Positions 1 to 8,337 of a DNA stretch of 60,000 nt are shown here, piece after piece. Position 1 is the stretch's first letter; each line of letters begins with the position of its first letter. This DNA comes from Strigamia acuminata (lineage: Eukaryota; Arthropoda; Chilopoda; Geophilomorpha; Linotaeniidae): positions 6,763,087-6,823,086 of the forward strand of contig OX442314.1 of assembly GCA_949358305.1 (NCBI GenBank), in the 5' to 3' direction. The position numbers were made by a program, and so were the translations under genes. Below the pieces are notes generated by a model. The model searched no databases. It had not been told where the DNA came from and was given only the letters and a program-made list of their open reading frames with translations.

Positions 1-1355
1 CGAGCAACCGATTAGCAAACATGGCTGCCTGCCTGCCGAGAACTGTGTTCGAATTGCCATTTGAACAATTTCAACACATTTTCATCACAATTGACAGATA
101 AATATTAATCTCATTTATTTTATCTGTATTCTTTAGATTTAAAATTAGTTGCTTTGTGATCTGTTTTTTTTTAGCAATCAGCAAAAAATCTACATTTGTC
201 ATGCCAAAACTGCACGGCACACACATACTTGTTTCCACTAGCTTATGAGAGCCCTATCAGTGGACATACATTATGAGAACCACAAGTTCTAATGTATGAA
301 TTAAAAAATGCTTAAAGGGATTTGATCAGGATATTAAATCAAACACAGCTGTGATTGTGATTTTTTGTCCAGAAAAATAACATATAAATATAATGTGAAA
401 ACCAAACGAAGATCCGCCAGCTAAATAAGAACCAGCAATAATACACAGTGACTATATGAAAACATAAATTGATACACTGGTATAAGTGTGACGGTTTATA
501 GATGTTATTTAATTAATATCACAGCCGAAAACCTACATTATCGGTAAAACCCGCATTTGTCAATGCTCAAATTCGCCACTAGATGGCGCGATCGCGATTT
601 AGCGGTAAATTCAAAATGAGAGATAAAATCTTGCAAATAAATATAAGAATATATTTATTAAGAAAGAAACTGTCACGTTATTAATTTTAGATGTTAGAAT
701 TAATGAGACTTGAATTCGCGCAAACGTTGGTTTGGCGCAAATAAGTGGGCTAGTTCGCAGATTTACTCGTATTAGGCCGTCGTCAAGTTAGGACATCGGA
801 CGGTGAATAAACCTAGACTCGCTGTAACACCATTATTTATATTCGACGGGCTCAATCTCACGTTGTAGGTCTTTACGTTTAAAAAGGAATGAGTATGCGC
901 AAATAACATGATCAAGCGGGTGGGCGAGAATGTCATAAGGCATGCGAATTAAAAGGTGGGCAAAAAGAGGCGCTATTAGGTGTTAAATAGAGGTGTGCTG
1001 TTTAGAACGCAATGTTAAATTAAAGGTGACTACTCAGCTCAGACTTAAGGTGTTAACCGTTTGAAAGAGTGATGAGAAGTGAGAATATTTATGAAAACGA
1101 TTATTAGGTGAACATGAGTCACATGGTCAGGTTTATAGAAGTGGGTGAGGGGGTGAAAGGTAGAAACTAAGGTTGATTGTTGAAAATAATAAGATGCGCT
1201 CTGTGAAGATGCGCATATATTTAGAATGACTCATCTTAGCTAGATGAAAATAAATAAATGAATAAAAATTATGAAAAGTTTAGAACGCAAGTGAAACTGG
1301 GAAGCACGTAAGTAATGAAAATAATGTAGAACAGGCAATTGTTTTAATGACACCA
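1..1355. other. AT-rich non-coding stretch
   Basis: I see no gene, RNA or complete repeat here. All six frames are short and broken. Short runs resembling 'cataatgtgagaacc' occur here near 270-370 and again near 22930-22990, hinting at an old dispersed repeat, too decayed to delimit. Confidence 0.5.
576..589 (+). promoter_or_regulatory. CTCF-like motif
   Basis: The 14-mer CCACTAGATGGCGC fits the CTCF core consensus, including the AGATGGCGC form known from Drosophila CTCF. It is the best such match I noticed. A weaker one lies at 38204-38217 in a kinase intron. A single motif match is weak evidence and binding is not shown. Confidence 0.25.
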
Positions 1356-1475
1356 GGTCGGATCACTTCACTGAATCACGTTTCATCGAATTCTCTTTTT
1401 CTCTCATTTTTTGAAATGTGGGTAAAAGGGGGTTATTTCATCGAATTCTTAATTATGCGGTACGTTTTTACACCA
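1356..1475 (+). repeat. Truncated copy of the 30.7-kb MITE
   Basis: This stretch matches the left part of the element at 30655-30980: both contain the phrases 'cgtttcatcgaattctc' and 'ctcattttttgaaat' and continue to 'ggtacgttt'. The second inverted terminus found at 30.9 kb is missing here, so this copy looks truncated. An ORF across it is incidental. Confidence 0.55.
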
Positions 1476-2960
1476 CCGATGATAAAGTGGGGCGCGGAAG
1501 ATCGCCTTTCTAAAAAATGGGTCGCAATGCTAAAAAGTTTGGTAACCCCTGGTTTAGAGTTTATGGTTGGGGACTTTATTCCCTTCAACGCTGGTTTCCT
1601 TTGCTTTCTAATAATTTAGGGTAAAGGGTGTGTATAGTGACTGACACTCAATAGTTTTATTAGTTTGGCTAACAGGACTTAAACGATTAATTCTTTTAGC
1701 AATATTTTGATGGAAACTTGAAAATATCAGTTTTTTTCATTGCCTTTCTGTACTTACAGTTTCCAAGTTGCATTCCGTGGATCCGTGGTACTCGATCTGT
1801 TTCGTCTTGCCACAGCAATGCATTATATTGATGTTGTCTGTCGGGAGAATATTTTAATATTAATGACAGCTGAAATAAATTATCACTATGGCACGAATCA
1901 TTGAAAAGGTGGTTTCAACTACCGGTAATCACCAGTTGAATGTCAGGAAACCTATCATTAAAAATTTTTTGAAAGACATTCGTCAGAAGAAATAATGATG
2001 TTTACCGGTAATGACTATGTTGTGCACGTTTCTTCTCCAAACATGTTGTTGAAAATTTCTATTGACATTTTTTGTGTCAGCATATTCGACGACGCAAAAT
2101 GCCATTTTGTCATTTTGTAAATTTCAGAAAAATTTATTAAATTTTGTTAAGAAATTATGAAAAAAGTATTAAAATTTGTACGTTTTTGTTTAGGACTTCG
2201 TGCTGTACAATTTAAATATCAACGAATATTGAGTTGCGTGTTAAAAGTGTCAAAGTGTGAAAAAAAAATTAAAGGTAAAAATCACCTGTAAAAATTAAAT
2301 GGACGCATGAATGACCAGTAGAGTGGTTGAAACACTGTTGATCTAAAACGTACTTTGCCAGTGGTTAACATTGGCTAGGTGTAGAAGAGTGACATTGTCA
2401 CCTAAAGGTGATGGTGTCCAGATGAGATCCAGATGACAAGTGACAAATAGAATGTTAAAAGGCTAGAAATCACCTCTGATCGCATGATTAGCGGGACTTA
2501 ACTATTATGTGAATAATTAAATTAGAGAGGAGGGGAAAGGTAGAATGAGTCATTAAAACATAAAAAAATGAAAAGTTAGAGAAATATAAGAGTAGAAATA
2601 ATGCGCAAATCCTGCACATGAATAGATTAAATAGAGATGCCAAAATGCATGATTGTGACAAGTTTTATTTCCTAATTTGTCTTGACAATGTGCATTGACA
2701 AACAGTAGATTAAAACAGCGACCAATCTGACCCAAACTCACTTGTCAGAATAGTTGTAATCTAATTTTAAAATTTTTTTAATAAGCAATCTACGTAACAT
2801 TTAGCCTTGACCAACTGTGCGTGAATCGATGTGGAGAGTGGAGAACCGATCAAAGCGTGTGTGCCAAACTATCACCAGGCGTAGTGGCTACAGTTGTATC
2901 GAATTGTGTGTATGTCAACATTATCCGGGCCTTTCCAGTTTGTATTTTATTGGCATCGAT
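1476..2960. other. Non-coding stretch before the MULE-like element
   Basis: AT-rich DNA with no convincing coding frame, RNA gene or inverted repeat. It may hold unrecognised decayed transposons. Confidence 0.45.
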
Positions 2961-3806
2961 TTAAACACCCCCCATTTTGGCTTAATTTCCCCCCTAAGTT
3001 CAACTTAATTTTCCCCCAACCAAAACCCCCCAAACTTGACTTCCCCTTATTAATGTATTTCCCCCCCAACCCATTTTAACCCCAATAATTTCGAAGGTAC
3101 CCCCACGTAATCCCAATGTTATAACGTCTTCTCACTGTGTACACAAGGCCCTCTTCGCTTTAGCTGGCCGTCCGCGCTTCTTTTTTTGGCCAATGGGAAT
3201 GGTTTTTGCCTCCAGTGGCACAACAAGCAAGTTCTCGATAATTGCTATTCCAACAATGTGCTTACAAATGTAAATCTTTGCAAACACGGGGCATGTACAA
3301 GTTCCCGTACTCCATGCAGCATTTGTAATGCTAACCTGCCACACACTACTTCTCGGGTGTAGGTATGTGTCGAATCGGCGCCAACTTTTCCGCTCCTCTT
3401 GACGCAGGTATGTGTTAACACTGGTGTTGGTTAAATTCGGCTGTCCACCAGGGGTGACATAGTAAAACCTTAACATTATCTTTTCACGGACAATCATGCT
3501 AGGTTTTGTTCGTTTCCAGTTATAACCGTCTGTGTAGTGCTGTAAGGTAACCGTTGGAGTAAGAGCAAACTTCTTGACATTGACAGATTCCATGTGCCTT
3601 TCTAAAGACCAACATTTCATACGTAGAGGGTGGTAAAAAATTTGTTGGGGGTTTGTTTAAAAATAAATGGGGGTTGTTTGGTTGGGGGGGAAATACTATA
3701 ATAGGGGAAATTACAGTTAGGGGGGTACTTTAGTTTAATTGGGAGAGTTTGGATGGGGGGAAATAAAACCCACTTTAGGGGAAATCTAGCCAAAATGGGG
3801 GTTAAA
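2961..3806. mobile_element. Small Mutator-like (MULE) element
   Basis: The stretch is bounded by long inverted repeats rich in C runs on the left (about 2961-3085) and G runs on the right (about 3617-3806). The outermost matching part contains 'ccccattttggct' on the left and its complement at 3788-3801. Between them lies a minus-strand frame with a SWIM zinc finger, a domain typical of MULE transposases. At about 846 bp it is too short to encode a full transposase, so it is probably a non-autonomous derivative. I could not fix a target-site duplication. Confidence 0.5.
3132..3620 (-). pseudogene. C-terminal MULE transposase remnant with SWIM zinc finger
   Basis: The open frame of 162 codons has the SWIM pattern CTCP...ICKH (CxC, nine residues, CxH) at about residues 107-120, followed by a basic KKKRGRPAKAK tail resembling an AT-hook. 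SWIM fingers commonly follow the DDE core of Mutator-like transposases, and also occur in some chromatin and ubiquitin-ligase proteins. The catalytic core is absent, and the apparent start abuts the right inverted terminus, so the frame is a captured 3' end rather than a whole gene. A domesticated SWIM protein is possible but less likely given the flanking inverted repeats. Confidence 0.5.
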
Positions 3807-4205
3807 TAAATAAAAATAAAGGTGATCAATTAAACCAATCTTACACATTTTCACTTTGAAAGAGCGAAAATTCTTATTAAAAGTATATATTTATTACCAT
3901 ACGGTTTCTTAACTCATAATCTAAAATAAAAATTCGAATTCGGGGAATGCTGCGGGATTTTCACAACTGGTCAGATCCGCAACTTGTCGAATGGATTTCA
4001 CGTAGGAAATCTACTAGTCCAACTCTTTCTTTAGAATAGTTTTCAACTATTTAGCAATTTAGTCATTATCGTTTTGCGCGTGCCCCGACTTAAGATTCTG
4101 CTGTTGGCAGTGGATCTCCAGGCTGTGGGTCTCCTAGCAGAAATTACATAACAAAATACTGGTACCTCACGTCTAAGCTGTGATATTTCAACAATTTGTA
4201 GCTAC
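3807..4205. other. Non-coding gap before the copia element
   Basis: Nothing coding. The last five bases, gctac at 4201-4205, appear to be the left target duplication of the copia element, matched imperfectly by gctat at 19968-19972. Confidence 0.5.
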
Positions 4206-4282
4206 TGTTAGAGAGTTTTGTTACAATATTTAATGTGTTAGAGATTAAGTTGATTTGTGGAACGAGTTTGTTATTATTAATG
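4206..4282 (+). repeat. Copia 5' LTR, left part
   Basis: These 77 bases align with 19734-19810 of the copia 3' LTR. The LTR is cut at AATG, duplicated at 17152-17155, by the gypsy insertion. Confidence 0.85.
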
Positions 4283-4466
4283 TGTGGTGACCCAGTTGGA
4301 TAGGTGTCCCCCCAGGGCGGATACTTGTCCTATGAGTCACTATGATTAAAGAGTCGTTCCCCCCCGAGTTGGCTCCACCTCCCCATGGCAGGTGTGTGCC
4401 CCGAGGGGGAGGAAGCGGCTGGTGGTCAGCCCCCATTGGTTGATCGCCGGCCCTTCACCCCACTGC

Positions 4467-4472
4467 ATAAAA
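4467..4472 (+). promoter_or_regulatory. TATA-like box of the LTR
   Basis: ATAAAA in the context GCATAAAAGGC. Transcription would be expected to start about 25-30 bases downstream, near 4497. The ATGs of the LTR lie upstream of this point. Confidence 0.55.
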
Positions 4473-4700
4473 GGCTGTGTTTCCCGCCTAAAGACAGAAC
4501 TTACACAAACGACACCAAGAACACAGCAACTACCTCACCGTCAGGCCAACTTCAACTACAAGTTAGGATTGATCGAGGATCGCTGAGTAAAGTGCAAACT
4601 GTAACTCTCACGAAGTCACTTGCGAGCTATTCCTGCGAAAGCACGAGAATAGCCCTTGTGAAATCACCCAGAATAATCGCCCAGACGATTATTCGCCGAA

Positions 4701-4706
4701 GTAAGT
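4701..4706 (+). promoter_or_regulatory. Candidate 5' splice site in the LTR
   Basis: GTAAGT, the ideal intron start, follows CGAA. It lies in the transcribed leader and is a candidate donor for a spliced subgenomic RNA carrying the third gene. Confidence 0.4.
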
Positions 4707-4984
4707 GTCCGAGTGCTTTGTAGGGAACCCCAAAGTTCCTAGACGAGGCCTCTGCGACGCTAAACAAACCCTAGACAACAGGCACGGATAGAAGACTCGA
4801 AAGAGCATTCCACCGCGTCCGTGAAGACGAATCCGTGACGAATTAACGACAACTCGAGACGCCGCCTTTGTTCCGCCGACCACGCGGAATCGACGACGCC
4901 ATCTTGAGAAATCCTTTGTTCGACGCTGACCACGTCGACTCTAGAATTATTACTGAGTGTATTTTAAAGGCATAAAGCCTGGTG

Positions 4985-4990
4985 AATAAA
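4985..4990 (+). terminator. Polyadenylation signal of the LTR
   Basis: AATAAA, also present at 17034-17039 in the 3' LTR where it would act. Cleavage is expected shortly downstream, leaving roughly 90 bases as U5. Confidence 0.6.
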
Positions 4991-5049
4991 TTACCTGTTT
5001 ATTTACATACATTTGGTATTCATTTGGGTATTTACATAATTGATCACAG

Positions 5050-5055
5050 GTAAAG
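5050..5055 (+). promoter_or_regulatory. Second candidate 5' splice site, in U5
   Basis: CACAG followed by GTAAAG is a close match to the donor consensus. Being downstream of the expected poly(A) site it would occur only in the 5' leader of genomic RNA, as a retroviral leader donor should. Confidence 0.4.
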
Positions 5056-5104
5056 TATTACACGTTAGCGCTATTTAAACCTATACCAAGTAGGACGCGA
5101 CACG

Positions 5105-5122
5105 TGGGGGCCCGTCCGGGAT
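5105..5122 (+). other. Primer-binding site, tRNA-Pro type
   Basis: TGGGGGCCCGTCCGGGAT lies two bases after the LTR end. It differs at one base from the well-known proline PBS of gammaretroviruses (as I remember it) and should pair with the 3' end of tRNA-Pro to prime minus-strand DNA synthesis. Confidence 0.8.
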
Positions 5123-5196
5123 TTAGAAATAAATCTCAAATCTGAACTTGTGATCTCTCAATAAGATAACCCAAATCGTAGAATTACCGAAAGAAA

Positions 5197-8100
5197 ATGT
5201 CAGACAAAGACGAGCAATCCACGTCTGAAACCGAGCAGAGAATGCCCGAGAAGGGAAAAAGGACCTCCGACTACCACCTGAGATCGGATGGTCCCGTCCC
5301 TGAAATGTCCGCAAAGGCGAAAGCCCGAGCGAATAAAAGGAGAGCGAAGGCGCAGAAAGAGGAGCAAGCTGCATCGCTCGCGGCCCTAGACGGGCCAGAG
5401 CGAGAGCGGGTTCCCTTGAATATGCAACCCTTCGAAGATACCGATCCGGAAGCCATAGAAAATCGAGAAGAAATTCGCGACGTATCGCCAGGACGAGTAT
5501 CGATATTGATGACCGAGGAGACGAATGAAGCTCCGAAAATAACGGTCACGATCGGCACAGACCCATCGCCACCAACGGCTCAGACGTCCGTAAAACAAAC
5601 CCCACGGAAAAACGACGGCGGGACCCCGATAACCCCCCGAGTTACGGCGAGTCCTGCAGTTGTTTCCTTCGAAGTATCTCACCTAATTCGGTTGACGCAG
5701 CAAGCTGCCCAGCTAAAAGCGATGATAGACATTCCAGTAGGAACGTCAGTCTGGGAATCGATTACCCTACTCACTGACGCTATCTGTGCGGCACAAGCCC
5801 CGACGCCGGTCGCAAGACCAGCAGCGGAGACGCCCATGCCCCAGGTAACGCCCAGTGACACCGGAGGTTTCGCGCCAGACCCCAACCGAACACTTCACGA
5901 ATCCAGAGAGAAGGCCCGCGAGGAAGCCAGACAAGAAGCGACTAGTCGCCAACGAAGGCTGAGCGCAGAGCGGCGAGAACTCTGGAAGGAAGAGGAAGAA
6001 AGGGAGCAACGCGAGAGAAGAACCACCGAGAGAACAGAGAAACTGGTCCAAAAAATGAGGGAAGAACGAGAAGCTAAAATTCGAAAAGAATGGAACGCAA
6101 CAGTAGAAGGGCGACATCGAGAAGCTCAAGAGTACGAGGACCAATTTCAAGCGCTAATAGCTCAAAGAAAAACAGAAAAACTACAAATGTTGCGAAAAGA
6201 GGCCATTCTACAACATCAGAAATGGGAAGAACAACATCGCGAGAGGTTGAGAGAAGAGGAAGCCAGAAAAGAAAAAGAACAGTTTCTGAAAGAGAAAGAA
6301 GAGTGGGATCGAGTCAGATGGACCGAAGAGTACAAAGCGAAGAAACAAGCTATAATAGATGAGCAAAAAAGATGGGAAGCCGAAAACTGGGAGAAGGAGA
6401 CAGAAAAGTTCCAGAAAGAGTACGCACAAGACGTCTCGGACAGGAAGAAAAATGAAGAAAACCTGAAACGGAAACCAGAACCCCCCAGCGGCTCTGATAC
6501 CGACACAGGAGAAGGTGCAACAAAGCCGGCAAAAACGGCGAAAAGGGGGAAATCTCAAAAGAGAGACGAGTCGGTCCCAAAAACAAAGGACCGTCACCCC
6601 TCAAAAAGATCCGAGACGGGAGCAGCCATCGACGCGTTACTCGAAAAGAAAAACGCAAATAAAAATCGGGAACGCCCCGAAAGCGAGGAAAACAGATGGC
6701 ATTCTTTTTACGAGAACAACGACGGAGGGGAGCCGCCGCCATCCGGAGGCTCGAAACAGAAGAAGGCTGGCGGAGAGACCCCACCGAGAGGGCCGAGGTT
6801 TCACCCCCAAGGAGATCCCTCCGAGCCCTCCGATTCGTCGGACGACGACCATCCGAGTCGACCGTCTACAGGGAGGAGTCAAGAAGACAGCGATGGGCAC
6901 CGGTCGAACCGGCCGAATGCTTCAGACCGCTCCTCCCGGAGCTCCAACCCTCGTTCGGAGGAAGGGAACTTTCAGGACTCATCTGGCCGACATTACACGA
7001 TGTCTGAGCTAGGCCGAGCCCTGCTGAACTCTTTCAGAAGAGAAGGAATAGATCTAGGCCATCCAGGCGACGAACATAATCGCGCCGGAGAGAGGGTTAA
7101 GCGCAAATATGGCGTACGAAACGAACCAAGCAGCGAAGCCACGGGTAACATCCGTTGGCAACACTACATACAAACACGATTCGACGGTTCGTGGAAGGCC
7201 GGAGACCGCTTCCTAGACGAAGTAATGCGTATCAAGAAAGCGACAAAAGCCACCGTCGCCGACATGCTAACCCACGGTCTAGTGGAGCTAACCACGGGGT
7301 CAGCTCGAGAATGGTATCAGGGACTGAAAAACCCAACCTGGGACGATTTTCTCGTCCGTTTCGATCTCCGATACGGCGAGACTCCAGACGAGATCAGTAA
7401 CAAATTACGTGGTCTACGGCAAGCCCCAGGAGAAACATTAGCCGACTACGACGCCCGAGCGAAACTCCTGTTTGCAAGAGCGCCGTACGAAATAAACCCC
7501 GCTGGTTTTACGATGATCTTTTACGGAGGATTATCGGCCCACTCGCAAAGAATTCTGCTAGACATGCGTGCACCCCGCACTGGCGATTACCAAGATGTCA
7601 GTAACTATCTTCTAACAAACACGTTAGAAATAGAACAGCGGTATTACGCCACTCTGCCCCCGGAAGAAGCTGACGCGCACGAGAAGCGGTTGCAGACGAG
7701 CGCCGAACGCCACAAGACCTCAGAAAAATTAATGAGGCCAAGTGAATATTTGAGCGGCATAATGAGTCTCACCGAAGCATCCTTCGGACGAATGCTGACG
7801 CCTAAAGCAGGCAGTATTCTTCCAGCCAACCCGATAGCTGCCCCAAAGAAAGCACCGGCAGCGACGGCGATGCAGGTGACCTCGACGGACTCCACCCAGA
7901 TGGAGAAAGTCGAAGAGACAACACCTCTCGCCACGGCTAAAGAAGAGGAGCCAGCATCGAGCGACGAGGAAGCCCTAAATGAGCACCTCGAAAACTTATC
8001 GACGGGATGCGACGATCAAGGTCCCTATTTGCACCATGCACACCGGGCCTTGGCAATCACACAATTCAGAGCACACGTGCAAGCAACAAAAGCGAGAGGA

Positions 8101-8337
8101 GCATTGGGAGGAAAAAGACGATTCCCGACGCCCTTCGTCCCGAAAAAACCGGGATTCACTCCCACAGGGGATAAAAGTAACATCAAATGTTACAGCTGTG
8201 GAGAATACGGCCACTACTCAGATAAATGTGAGAAAACCGTCAAAGAAAAGGACATCATGCAAACCATGATGAAAATGATGATGGAGTTAAGAACTGATCT
8301 GGCAAAAAACTTCCAAGCGCAGGCGTCGCCGAAATAA
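5197..8337 (+). CDS. gag: Gag polyprotein of the gypsy element
   Basis: The frame encodes 1046 residues, much longer than a typical gypsy Gag. Residues 1-220 are low-complexity and charged. About 228-420 form a long Glu/Arg/Lys-rich helix, very likely a coiled coil. About 425-640 are Ser/Pro/Gly-rich and disordered. About 651-815 look like the retrotransposon Gag/capsid fold (motifs SAREWY and TWDDFLVRF). A CCHC zinc knuckle (CYSCGEYGHYSDKC) is at 998-1011. The product should form the particle and bind genomic RNA. The start is the first ATG after an ATG-free leader. The last 40 nt overlap the pol frame and contain the frameshift site. The N-terminal extension is the odd part: I do not know its function, but a role in assembly or localisation is plausible. 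Confidence 0.93.
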   Translation: MSDKDEQSTSETEQRMPEKGKRTSDYHLRSDGPVPEMSAKAKARANKRRAKAQKEEQAASLAALDGPERERVPLNMQPFEDTDPEAIENREEIRDVSPGRVSILMTEETNEAPKITVTIGTDPSPPTAQTSVKQTPRKNDGGTPITPRVTASPAVVSFEVSHLIRLTQQAAQLKAMIDIPVGTSVWESITLLTDAICAAQAPTPVARPAAETPMPQVTPSDTGGFAPDPNRTLHESREKAREEARQEATSRQRRLSAERRELWKEEEEREQRERRTTERTEKLVQKMREEREAKIRKEWNATVEGRHREAQEYEDQFQALIAQRKTEKLQMLRKEAILQHQKWEEQHRERLREEEARKEKEQFLKEKEEWDRVRWTEEYKAKKQAIIDEQKRWEAENWEKETEKFQKEYAQDVSDRKKNEENLKRKPEPPSGSDTDTGEGATKPAKTAKRGKSQKRDESVPKTKDRHPSKRSETGAAIDALLEKKNANKNRERPESEENRWHSFYENNDGGEPPPSGGSKQKKAGGETPPRGPRFHPQGDPSEPSDSSDDDHPSRPSTGRSQEDSDGHRSNRPNASDRSSRSSNPRSEEGNFQDSSGRHYTMSELGRALLNSFRREGIDLGHPGDEHNRAGERVKRKYGVRNEPSSEATGNIRWQHYIQTRFDGSWKAGDRFLDEVMRIKKATKATVADMLTHGLVELTTGSAREWYQGLKNPTWDDFLVRFDLRYGETPDEISNKLRGLRQAPGETLADYDARAKLLFARAPYEINPAGFTMIFYGGLSAHSQRILLDMRAPRTGDYQDVSNYLLTNTLEIEQRYYATLPPEEADAHEKRLQTSAERHKTSEKLMRPSEYLSGIMSLTEASFGRMLTPKAGSILPANPIAAPKKAPAATAMQVTSTDSTQMEKVEETTPLATAKEEEPASSDEEALNEHLENLSTGCDDQGPYLHHAHRALAITQFRAHVQATKARGALGGKRRFPTPFVPKKPGFTPTGDKSNIKCYSCGEYGHYSDKCEKTVKEKDIMQTMMKMMMELRTDLAKNFQAQASPK

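Larger units (their letters stand above)
4283..5102 (+). repeat. Gypsy element 5' LTR
   Basis: 820 bp, TG...CA, repeated at 16332-17151 with an offset of 12,049 and no difference that I could see. It contains a TATA-like box (4467-4472), a polyadenylation signal (4985-4990) and two strong splice-donor matches (4701 and 5050). From the likely start near 4497 to the gag ATG at 5197 I find no ATG. Confidence 0.95.

Noticed and set aside
3617-3829. 70-codon minus-strand frame next to the SWIM frame
   Set aside because: It is the translation of the G-rich inverted terminus of the MULE-like element; the proline/phenylalanine bias comes from the homopolymer runs.
6208-6784. Long minus-strand frames inside gag and the third gene
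   Set aside because: Shadows of highly biased coding sequence (Glu/Lys/Arg-rich codons read as Phe/Leu/Ser) without own signals.
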